A stretch of DNA of 32,206 nucleotides, from positions 1 through 32,206 of the forward strand of contig NZ_JAPSHY010000033.1 of assembly GCF_031179285.1 (NCBI RefSeq), in the 5' to 3' direction. The translations under genes and the position numbers were made by a program. Shown here in pieces: positions 16,649 through 22,031 of this stretch (position 1 is the stretch's first letter; each line of letters begins with the position of its first letter). The stretch is from Microbacterium sp. (GTDB lineage: Bacteria > Actinomycetota > Actinomycetes > Actinomycetales > Microbacteriaceae). A model generated the notes under the pieces. It was not told the origin of the DNA, searched no databases, and saw only the letters and a list, made by a program, of their open reading frames with translations.

Positions 16649-16687
16649 TCGCCCCCGACGACAGGGGGGGCATGTCGTCGGGGGCGA
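16649..16687 (+). terminator. Strong 15-bp perfect hairpin between the ArsR gene and the exporter permease gene
   Basis: TCGCCCCCGACGACA (16649-16663) and TGTCGTCGGGGGCGA (16673-16687) are exact reverse complements with a 9-base loop of seven Gs and CA. Two more outer pairs are possible (a G-U and a C-G). No T-run follows on either strand. It lies 27 bases after the ArsR stop codon and between convergent genes, so it is most likely a bidirectional U-less terminator. I see no gene in the rest of the gap up to 16829. Confidence 0.65.
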
Positions 16688-16829
16688 TGCACGGGCCCCA
16701 GACCCGCGTGGACTCGGTGCGGTGCCGGCCTCGAGTCGTGCGCTCAGAGTGGCAGTGCATCCTGAGTGAACCAGGCGCAATGCCTATGCCTCAGCTGGGA
16801 CTCGAGCGGGCTACGGGTGGGACCCGGTC

Positions 16830-17654
16830 TCAGCGCCGGGCGGCCTTGCGGCGGAACAGCCAGGCGCCCCAGGCGACAGCCACGGCGAGGATTGCGATGC
16901 ACCAGCCCACCGCCCACCAGGGCTCGGAATCCAGCGGCGCGTCCATCAACAGCCCTCTGATCGTCTCGACGATGGGGGTGATCGGCTGGTTTGCTGCGAC
17001 CGGCTGCAACCACTCGGGCATGCTCGCCACGGGCACGAACGCGCTGGAGAGGTACGGCAGGAACAGCAGCACGAACCCGTATCCGTTGGCGCCCTCCGGG
17101 CTGCCCGCCGCGAGGCCGATGGCGGCGAACAGATACGTGATCGCGAGGATGTACAGGGCGATCAGTCCAGCCATCGCCACCCATTCGAGCAGCGTCGCCG
17201 TCGGGCGGAACCCGACGAGCACGCCGACGCCGACCACGATCGCCGTCGCGACGAGGTTGCGCAGGACGCTCGCGACGACATGACCGGTGAGCACGGCGCC
17301 GGAGCGCAGCGGCATGGTGCGGAATCGGTCGATGATGCCGGTGCGCATGTCGTTGGCCACGTACACCGCAGTCGACGATGCACCGAATCCGGCGCACGTG
17401 AGGATGATCCCCGGCACCACGTAGTCGACGTACGCGCCGGAGGGATCGATGGCGCCGCCGAACACCCAGGTGAACATGAGCATGAGCATCACCGGCAGCA
17501 TGATCGCCATCAGCAGCGATTCGCCGTCACGCAGCGAATGGCGAAGGCTCCGGCCGACGAACACCGCCTCAGCGGTGACCCCGCGCAGATGTGAACGGGC
17601 GGGCACGGTGGCGCTGGAGACACGAGGCGCGGACGGGGCGATGGCGGTGTTCAT
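16830..17654 (-). CDS. ABC-2 type exporter permease (DrrB-like)
   Basis: The 274-residue product has a soluble N-terminal stretch of about 45 residues and then roughly six membrane segments, as in ABC-2 permeases. Recognisable parts are SLLMAIMLPVMLMLMFTWVFGGAI, the VVPGIILTCAGFGASSTAVYVANDMRTGIIDRFRTMPL segment (the typical D-x-x-x-G-hydrophobic-x-R-x-x-x-x-P coupling region), and the PYLSSAFVPVASMPEWLQPVAANQPITPIVETIRGLL segment near the end. It would form the membrane channel of a drug or lipid exporter with the ATPase encoded just upstream. The ATPase stop and this start overlap by 4 bases. Substrate unknown. Confidence 0.9.
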   Translation of the reverse strand: MNTAIAPSAPRVSSATVPARSHLRGVTAEAVFVGRSLRHSLRDGESLLMAIMLPVMLMLMFTWVFGGAIDPSGAYVDYVVPGIILTCAGFGASSTAVYVANDMRTGIIDRFRTMPLRSGAVLTGHVVASVLRNLVATAIVVGVGVLVGFRPTATLLEWVAMAGLIALYILAITYLFAAIGLAAGSPEGANGYGFVLLFLPYLSSAFVPVASMPEWLQPVAANQPITPIVETIRGLLMDAPLDSEPWWAVGWCIAILAVAVAWGAWLFRRKAARR

Positions 17655-18529
17655 GCGAGTTCCTTCTCTGAGCGGGCGGTCACGGCGAGGAAGACATCAT
17701 CGAGTGAGGGGCGACGAAGGGTGACGACGCCGTCCGCACCCTCCTGGTCGAGCAGGTCGAGCGCTCGGCGAAGGCCCGCGACGGTGCCGTCGGTGGCGAT
17801 CTCCCGGCGGAGTTCGCCTCGGTCGTCATGCACTTCGACCGTGTCGCCACCGACACGGGCCTTCAACTCGGCCGCGGTGCCCAGCGCGGCGATCCGGCCG
17901 TCGTGCAGCACCGCGATCCGGTCGGCCAGCTGGTCGGCCTCCTCGAGGTACTGCGTCGTGAGGAAGACGGTGGTGCCGGCCGCCGCGAGTGCGCGGATGA
18001 TGTCCCAGAGGTCGCGGCGGCTGCGGGTGTCGAGCCCGGTGGTCGGTTCATCGAGGAAGAGCACCTCCGGCGTGACGACGAAGCTGAGCGCGAGGTCGAG
18101 TCGGCGCCGCATGCCGCCCGAGAAGGTGCGGACGCGGCGCGAGGCCGCATCGCGCAGATCGAACTGCGCGATGAGGTCGACCGCCCGGCGTCGTGCAGCC
18201 GCCCGGCCGAGCCCGGCGAGCCGGGCGAACATCACGACGTTCTCCGTCGCCGTGAGGGCGTCGTCGACGGCGGCGGACTGGCCGGTGAGGCTGATCCGTT
18301 TCTGCACCTCGACCGGCTGCGCGCGGACGTCGAAACCGGCGACGCGTGCCGTGCCGGCGTCGGCCTTCGTGAGGGTCGTGAGGATGTTGATGGTGGTCGT
18401 CTTTCCCGCGCCGTTCGGTCCGAGCAGGGCGAACACCTCGCCGCGGGCGACCGTGAAGTCGAGGTCGTCGATCACGGTTCGCCCGCCGAACCCCTGGCGC
18501 AGCCCCCGTACGTCGATCGCTGTCGTCAT
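17651..18529 (-). CDS. ABC-2 exporter ATP-binding protein (DrrA-like)
   Basis: The 292-residue ATPase has Walker A LLGPNGAGKTTT, a Q-loop at SLTGQSAAVDD, the signature TFSGGMRRRLDLA, Walker B VLFLDEPTTGLD, and the switch region FLTTQYLEEAD, as in daunorubicin-type DrrA proteins. The ~90-residue C-terminal extension (DDRGELRREIATDGT... LRRPSLDDVFLAVTAR) is the regulatory domain typical of this group and matches its PSLDDVFL signature. I chose ATG 18529, preceded by AGAAGGG on the minus strand; the upstream extension of the frame would run through the operator region. It is probably repressed by the divergent TetR protein. Confidence 0.92.
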   Translation of the reverse strand: MTTAIDVRGLRQGFGGRTVIDDLDFTVARGEVFALLGPNGAGKTTTINILTTLTKADAGTARVAGFDVRAQPVEVQKRISLTGQSAAVDDALTATENVVMFARLAGLGRAAARRRAVDLIAQFDLRDAASRRVRTFSGGMRRRLDLALSFVVTPEVLFLDEPTTGLDTRSRRDLWDIIRALAAAGTTVFLTTQYLEEADQLADRIAVLHDGRIAALGTAAELKARVGGDTVEVHDDRGELRREIATDGTVAGLRRALDLLDQEGADGVVTLRRPSLDDVFLAVTARSEKELA

Positions 18530-18543
18530 GATGGCTTTCCCTT

Positions 18544-18587
18544 CTGTGTATGCACGAAACTGTGTAGGCCGTATAGCTAACTGTGTA
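18544..18587. repeat. Three direct copies of CTGTGTA in the exporter/TetR divergent region
   Basis: CTGTGTA occurs at 18544-18550, 18560-18566 and 18581-18587, with start-to-start distances of 16 and 21 bases. The third copy is the left arm of an imperfect palindrome, TGTGTATG paired with CATAACACA. The repeats span the leader and probable promoter of the exporter operon and are AT-rich compared with the surroundings. They may be half-sites for a regulator, either the TetR protein or another factor. Confidence 0.4.
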
Positions 18588-18600
18588 TGACCATAACACA

Positions 18601-18619
18601 CTGTTTATTTAATAAACAG
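18601..18619. promoter_or_regulatory. Probable TetR operator, perfect 19-base palindrome
   Basis: CTGTTTATT-T-AATAAACAG is a perfect 9-bp inverted repeat about a single central base. It is strikingly AT-rich in a very GC-rich genome and lies in the divergent gap. It falls immediately upstream of the TACGAT -10 box (18623-18628) of the TetR gene, where a bound dimer would block RNA polymerase. This fits autoregulation, and it is placed to affect the exporter promoter as well. Confidence 0.75.
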
Positions 18620-18634
18620 AAGTACGATGTTCGC

Positions 18635-19564
18635 ATGACAGACCTCGAACCGCCGGAGCTTCCTCGCGGCATCGCCCTCGCGTGGGGAGTCGCCGCGAAT
18701 CCGCAGCGCGGGCCCAAGCGGGAGATGAGCGTCGAGCGGATCGTCGAGGCCGCCGTCGAGCTGGCCGACGCCGACGGGATCGGTGCCGTCTCGATGGCCG
18801 CGGTCGCTGCGAAACTCGGGTTCACCCCCATGTCGCTGTACCGCTACGTCAGCGCGAAGGACGATCTGCTGTTGCTCATGCAGGAGGAGGCGACTGGGCT
18901 TCCGCCCGAAGATCATCTCGTGCTCGACAGCTGGCAGGAGCGGGTCCGGGCGCTCTTCGAAGCGCAGGTGCTGGTCTACCTCCGGCATCCGTGGTTGCTG
19001 TCCCTGCCGATCTCGGGTTCACCGATCACCCCCAACAGCTCAGCCTGGCTGGATGCCGGACTCGCCGCTCTCGAGCAGACGCCGCTGACGGCGGAGGAGC
19101 GGGTCGCGGTCGCGCTGTCGGTGACCGGCCACGCCCGCTGGTATGGGTCCGTGCTCGCCGGATACACCGACGCCGCGCGCACCAGCGGTCTCACCGCCGA
19201 CGAAGTCACCGCGCAGGAGGCGGCGCTCTTCGATCGGGTGATCACCGCCGACGAGTATCCGGCCCTGCGCCGGGCGATCGACGATGGGGTGTTCCTGTCG
19301 ACCTCCGACCCCTTCCGCTTCGCCCTCGAGCGGATCCTCGACGGGGTTCAGGCCTACATCGCCGGGCTCGACCGCGGTGAGGCGCACGTGAGTCAGCCGG
19401 ACTGGGTCGGCGCCGACCCCGCGGAGCTCGCCGGCGACAAGCGGTACCGGGACGCGTTGAAGGCGGTGCGGGATGCCGAGAAGGCACTGCGCGCCGCACG
19501 CAAGCTCGAGCGTCAGTCGATGCGTGAGGCGGCGGAGCGACTGGCGAAGGCGAAGAAGGCCTGA
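18635..19564 (+). CDS. TetR/AcrR-family regulator, probable repressor of the adjacent ABC exporter
   Basis: The 309-residue product has a TetR_N helix-turn-helix at about residues 35-80 (SVERIVEAAVELADADGIGAVSMAAVAAKLGF, then the recognition helix TPMSLYRYVSAKDDLL). A C-terminal ligand domain follows, and a charged Ala/Lys/Glu-rich tail ends the protein (DAEKALRAARKLERQSMREAAERLAKAKKA), probably an extended helix or coiled coil. It is longer than a typical 200-residue TetR and preceded by a 34-residue leader peptide segment rich in Pro and Gly. ATG 18635 lies six bases after TACGAT, favouring a leaderless start over the in-frame ATG at 18587. Ligand unknown, probably the substrate exported. 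Confidence 0.9.
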   Translation: MTDLEPPELPRGIALAWGVAANPQRGPKREMSVERIVEAAVELADADGIGAVSMAAVAAKLGFTPMSLYRYVSAKDDLLLLMQEEATGLPPEDHLVLDSWQERVRALFEAQVLVYLRHPWLLSLPISGSPITPNSSAWLDAGLAALEQTPLTAEERVAVALSVTGHARWYGSVLAGYTDAARTSGLTADEVTAQEAALFDRVITADEYPALRRAIDDGVFLSTSDPFRFALERILDGVQAYIAGLDRGEAHVSQPDWVGADPAELAGDKRYRDALKAVRDAEKALRAARKLERQSMREAAERLAKAKKA

Positions 19565-19606
19565 TCCCGTCACCCGGAACCGGCACGCGCTTGCCATGAT
19601 GAAGGG

Positions 19607-20545
19607 ATGACGACAGTGAACAGCGCCGAGTACCGAGCGCATTTCGACTTCTCGATCTCGTTCGCCAATGGCGGCGGCCTCGATGGGGAGGGCTTCCGCC
19701 TGGACCTTCCGCGTCAGGACATGACGGAGACTGAGATCGGCCGTCTGCTCGTTCACCATCTCGGGCTCGCTCTGGTGAGTCGGGTGGAACTGCGTCGCCT
19801 CCGGATCGTGGCGGAACCGCATCGCGGAAGTCGAGGAATCGAGCCGGCCGCGGGTGCCGGCGTCGCCGACCGCGTCATCGACTGCAGCCACCCGATCGAA
19901 GCGGGCCTGGTGACATACCCCGGCCTTCCGGCACCGACCATACAGCCGCACCTCACGCGGGAGGACTCTCGCACGCGCTACGCACCCGGCACGGAGTTCG
20001 CGATGGATATCATCACCATGATCGGCAACACCGGCACCTACCTGGATGCCCCGTACCACCGTTATGCCGACGGGGGAGACCTCGCCTCCCTCGATCTCAG
20101 TACTCTGGTGGGTCTGCCGGCGGAGGTGTTCCACCTGCGCGATTCATGGACCGCCGAGCGCCGGGGCATCGATGCCGCGATGCTCGCCGACCGCGAGCTG
20201 CGCGGCGCAGCCGTCCTCCTCGACACGGGATGGAGTCGGCATTTCGGGACGCCAGCGTATGGGTCGGGCGCGCCGTTCCTGACCGAGGATGCAGCCCGCT
20301 TCCTCGTCGATGCGGGTGTACGGCTCGTCGGCATCGACTCGCTGAACATCGACGACACCGAGAGCGGCGGAACCTGGCCTGCGCACTCGGTGCTGCTCGC
20401 TGCGGGCGTGCACGTGGTGGAGCACCTGACCAATCTCGATGCTCTCCCGGCGCGGGGCGCACGATTCACCGCAGCGCCGCCCGCCGTCCGAGGATTCGGA
20501 ACCTTCCCGGTGCGCGCGTTCGCGACGATCGCGGGAGCGCGGTGA
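19607..20545 (+). CDS. Cyclase-family (kynurenine formamidase-like) protein with extra N-terminal domain
   Basis: The 312-residue product has a cyclase fold (PF04199) from about residue 88 (RVIDCSHPIEAGLVTYPGLPAPTI). The region that is normally the metal-binding motif HxGTHxDxPxH reads NTGTYLDAPYH (residues 141-151): the two leading His are replaced by N141 and Y145, while D147, P149 and H151 remain. LLDTGW, GIDSLNIDDTESG, HSVLLAAGVHVVEHL and the late FPVRAFATI strand are family segments. Residues 1 to about 80 (FDFSISFANGGGLDGEGFRLDLP ... VELRRLRIVAEPHRGSRG) form a separate small domain I cannot assign. Hydrolase activity is plausible but the substrate is unknown. CATGAT precedes the ATG by six bases and GAAGGG abuts it. 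Confidence 0.8.
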   Translation: MTTVNSAEYRAHFDFSISFANGGGLDGEGFRLDLPRQDMTETEIGRLLVHHLGLALVSRVELRRLRIVAEPHRGSRGIEPAAGAGVADRVIDCSHPIEAGLVTYPGLPAPTIQPHLTREDSRTRYAPGTEFAMDIITMIGNTGTYLDAPYHRYADGGDLASLDLSTLVGLPAEVFHLRDSWTAERRGIDAAMLADRELRGAAVLLDTGWSRHFGTPAYGSGAPFLTEDAARFLVDAGVRLVGIDSLNIDDTESGGTWPAHSVLLAAGVHVVEHLTNLDALPARGARFTAAPPAVRGFGTFPVRAFATIAGAR

Positions 20546-20577
20546 TCCGTCTTCCGAGATCACAGGAGCCACATGGG

Positions 20578-20607
20578 TTTACAGGTGTCGCACCTTCCCC
20601 ATAGAGT
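20578..20607 (+). promoter_or_regulatory. Promoter of the small HTH gene
   Basis: TTTACA (20578-20583) and TAGAGT (20602-20607) are separated by 18 bases. The expected start site lies about 20 bases before the ATG at 20635, leaving a short leader that includes the GAAAGGGG ribosome-binding site. The promoter is outside the upstream cyclase gene. Confidence 0.5.
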
Positions 20608-20634
20608 GTGCACATCGAGAAAGGGGTACGTGGG

Positions 20635-20826
20635 ATGCCCGAAGTTCCTGACGTCCGATTCCTGACGGTGGCCGAGGTCGCCGAGATCATGCGCGTGTCG
20701 AAGATGACCGTCTATCGGCTCGTGCATGCCGGCGAGCTGCCCGCCATCCGGTTCGGTCGCAGCTATCGCGTGCCGGAGTCGGCGGTGGCCGATGCCCTGC
20801 AGCGCCCCATCGCGGACGTCGGCTGA
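20635..20826 (+). CDS. Excisionase/BldC-type helix-turn-helix protein
   Basis: The 63-residue product is almost entirely a MerR-like winged helix (HTH_17/excisionase family): FLTVAEVAEIMRVSKMTVYRLVHAGELPAIRFGRSYRVPESAVADAL. Small proteins of this type in actinobacteria include BldC, which binds DNA cooperatively, and phage excisionases; there is no phage context here, so a chromosomal regulator is likelier. ATG 20635 is preceded at a good distance by GAAAGGGG (about 20618-20625); a GTG at 20608 is in frame but lacks a ribosome-binding site and overlaps the promoter. It lies directly upstream of the bS22 gene. Confidence 0.83.
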   Translation: MPEVPDVRFLTVAEVAEIMRVSKMTVYRLVHAGELPAIRFGRSYRVPESAVADALQRPIADVG

Positions 20827-20890
20827 CACCGGGCCGCGGCCCCGAAGCGCTGACGCGCGCGACCGGTGACGGGCGGGTCCTGCGGTTTGC

Positions 20891-20896
20891 TAGACT
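20891..20896 (+). promoter_or_regulatory. Extended -10 promoter element of the bS22 gene
   Basis: TAGACT is preceded by TGC, giving the extended -10 pattern TGNTANNNT. A weak -35 (GTGACG or TGACGG at 20866-20872) lies 18-19 bases upstream. Transcription would start near 20903, leaving about 70 bases of leader before the GTG at 20976. Confidence 0.55.
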
Positions 20897-20926
20897 GATC
20901 CGAGGCATTTTTCCGTGCCCGTACCC

Positions 20927-20951
20927 GGGTGTCCGACGTCGTCCGACACCC
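20927..20951 (+). promoter_or_regulatory. Leader hairpin upstream of the bS22 start codon
   Basis: GGGTGTC (20927-20933) pairs with GACACCC (20945-20951). After one C-C mismatch, three further inner pairs close a 3-base loop. The hairpin lies in the untranslated leader, 24 bases before the start codon and upstream of the GAGG ribosome-binding site. Ribosomal protein leaders often carry autoregulatory structures, but this role is inference. Confidence 0.4.
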
Positions 20952-20975
20952 AGCCGCTGACTTAGTGAGGTTTCC

Positions 20976-21074
20976 GTGGGTTCTGTCATCAAGAAGCGCC
21001 GCAAGCGCATGGCGAAGAAGAAGCACCGCAAGCTGCTTCGCAAGACTCGCCACCAGCGCCGCAACAAGAAGTAA
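20976..21074 (+). CDS. Small ribosomal subunit protein bS22 (AURKAIP1/COX24 domain)
   Basis: A 32-residue, strongly basic protein, MGSVIKKRRKRMAKKKHR followed by a KLLRKTRHQRRNKK tail. I recognise this as the AURKAIP1/COX24-type mini-protein that has been found as bS22 on the mycobacterial 30S subunit, where it sits near the decoding region. More than half of its residues are Lys or Arg. It starts with GTG 20976, has GAGG five bases before it, and ends with TAA. It has its own promoter and leader upstream and a good terminator downstream, so it is probably a highly expressed single-gene unit. Confidence 0.93.
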   Translation: MGSVIKKRRKRMAKKKHRKLLRKTRHQRRNKK

Positions 21075-21088
21075 GCGGCCAACACACG

Positions 21089-21121
21089 AGCGCCTGTCTC
21101 CGGACGGGCGCTTTGTGTCTG
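21089..21121 (+). terminator. Rho-independent terminator after the bS22 gene
   Basis: AGCGCCTGTC (21089-21098) pairs with GACGGGCGCT (21103-21112) through nine Watson-Crick pairs and one G-U pair, with a 4-base loop. It is followed by TTTGTGTCTGT. This is the only hairpin in the window with a recognisable T-rich tail. It lies 15 bases after the bS22 stop codon and ends 45 bases before the rhodanese start. Confidence 0.8.
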
Positions 21122-21165
21122 TACCCGCCTCGCCCACCAGCGACCTGCTACACCGTGAGGATGTC

Positions 21166-21468
21166 ATGAAGTCGATCACCGTCGCCGATCTCGCCGAACG
21201 TTCCGGAACGCCCCTCATCGATGTGCGGGAGAAGGACGAGTACGCAGCCGGGCATGTGCCCGGGGCCGTGAACATCCCCATGTCCGAGATCGGCGAACGC
21301 CTGGACGAGCTCCCATCGGAGGCGTTCGACGTGATCTGCCAGGTGGGCGGCCGCTCCGCGAGAGTCGCCGAAGCGCTCGAGGCTCGCGGTTACGACGTGA
21401 CCAACGTCGAGGGTGGCACCGGCGAATGGGTCGCCCAGGGCAGGCCCGTCGAGGTGCCATCGGCGTGA
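21166..21468 (+). CDS. Rhodanese-like domain protein
   Basis: This is a single-domain rhodanese of 100 residues. It has the N-terminal CH2A-like motif PLIDVREKDEYAAGHVPGAVNIPMSEI and the active-site loop CQVGGRSARVAEAL, with catalytic C58. The GTGEWVAQGRPVE C-terminus is also typical. Such proteins carry sulfane sulfur as a cysteine persulfide. ATG 21166 is preceded by GTGAGGATGTC. The glutaredoxin-like gene overlaps its stop by 4 bases, suggesting a small thiol/sulfur redox operon. Confidence 0.92.
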   Translation: MKSITVADLAERSGTPLIDVREKDEYAAGHVPGAVNIPMSEIGERLDELPSEAFDVICQVGGRSARVAEALEARGYDVTNVEGGTGEWVAQGRPVEVPSA

Positions 21469-21728
21469 CCACGATCACGCTCATCGGAAAGCCCGACTGC
21501 CACCTGTGCGACGTGGCGTCAGAGATCATCGACACCGTCGTCGCAGAGCTGCCTGACCCCGTCGCCGAGCGGATCGAGATCGAGGCCGCGTCCATCCAGG
21601 ATGACCCGGCGCTCTACGAGCGCTGGTGGGAGAAGATCCCTGTCGTCCTCATCGACGGCGCGCTTCACGCACATTGGCGGGTCTCGGCAGACCGCCTACG
21701 GCAGGCGCTCGAGGAGGCGGCCGCGTGA
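21465..21728 (+). CDS. Glutaredoxin-like (DUF836) thiol-disulfide protein
   Basis: The 87-residue product starts at GTG 21465, overlapping the rhodanese stop as GTGA. It has a thioredoxin-fold start, TTITLIGKPDCHLCDVASEII, with the redox pair C12-x-x-C15. It then has the cis-proline segment KIPVVLIDGALHAHWRVSADRLRQAL. This short form is the glutaredoxin family DUF836 group common in actinobacteria. A frame open upstream to 21426 adds residues that overlap the rhodanese gene and is not needed. Its partner is unknown; the neighbouring rhodanese suggests persulfide or thiol reduction. Confidence 0.87.
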   Translation: MTTITLIGKPDCHLCDVASEIIDTVVAELPDPVAERIEIEAASIQDDPALYERWWEKIPVVLIDGALHAHWRVSADRLRQALEEAAA

Positions 21729-22027
21729 CGGTTCGTCATGTCGTCTCGTGGAAGCTCGCGAGCGACGATGCGGGGGAGCGTCGAGCTCAGGCCGAGGAGG
21801 TCGCCCGGCGGCTCAACGCGCTGCGCGGCGTGGTTCCGCAGCTCCAGTCGATCACAGCGGGTGCGAACATGGCCTACCCCGGTGCCAACTGGGACGTCAC
21901 CCTCGTGGCGGACTTCGCCTCGATCGAGGATCTCGAGAAGTACCAGGTCCATCCGGCGCACGAAGAGGTCGTCGCGTACGTCCGCTCGGTCGTCGCCTCG
22001 CGCGTCGCCGTCGACTTCGTCCTCTGA
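21725..22027 (+). CDS. Dabb (stress-responsive A/B barrel) domain protein
   Basis: The 100-residue product starts at GTG 21725, overlapping the previous stop by 4 bases. It is a ferredoxin-like alpha/beta barrel of the Dabb family: VTVRHVVSWKLASDD, a helix with EEVARRLNALRGVVPQLQSITAG, then WDVTLVADFASIEDLEKYQVHPAHEEVVAYV, with the usual YQVHPAH segment. Family members include plant stress proteins and some cyclases or monooxygenase-like proteins; a specific function cannot be given. It is the third gene of the rhodanese cluster and converges on the namZ-like gene with a 4-base gap. Confidence 0.87.
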   Translation: MTVRHVVSWKLASDDAGERRAQAEEVARRLNALRGVVPQLQSITAGANMAYPGANWDVTLVADFASIEDLEKYQVHPAHEEVVAYVRSVVASRVAVDFVL

Positions 22028-22031
22028 CTGC

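Noticed and set aside
16690..16829. A possible tRNA or other RNA gene between the ArsR and exporter genes
   Set aside because: I looked for a cloverleaf, an anticodon arm and a GTTCGA-like T-loop and found none. Apart from the hairpin at 16649-16687 I see nothing definable there.
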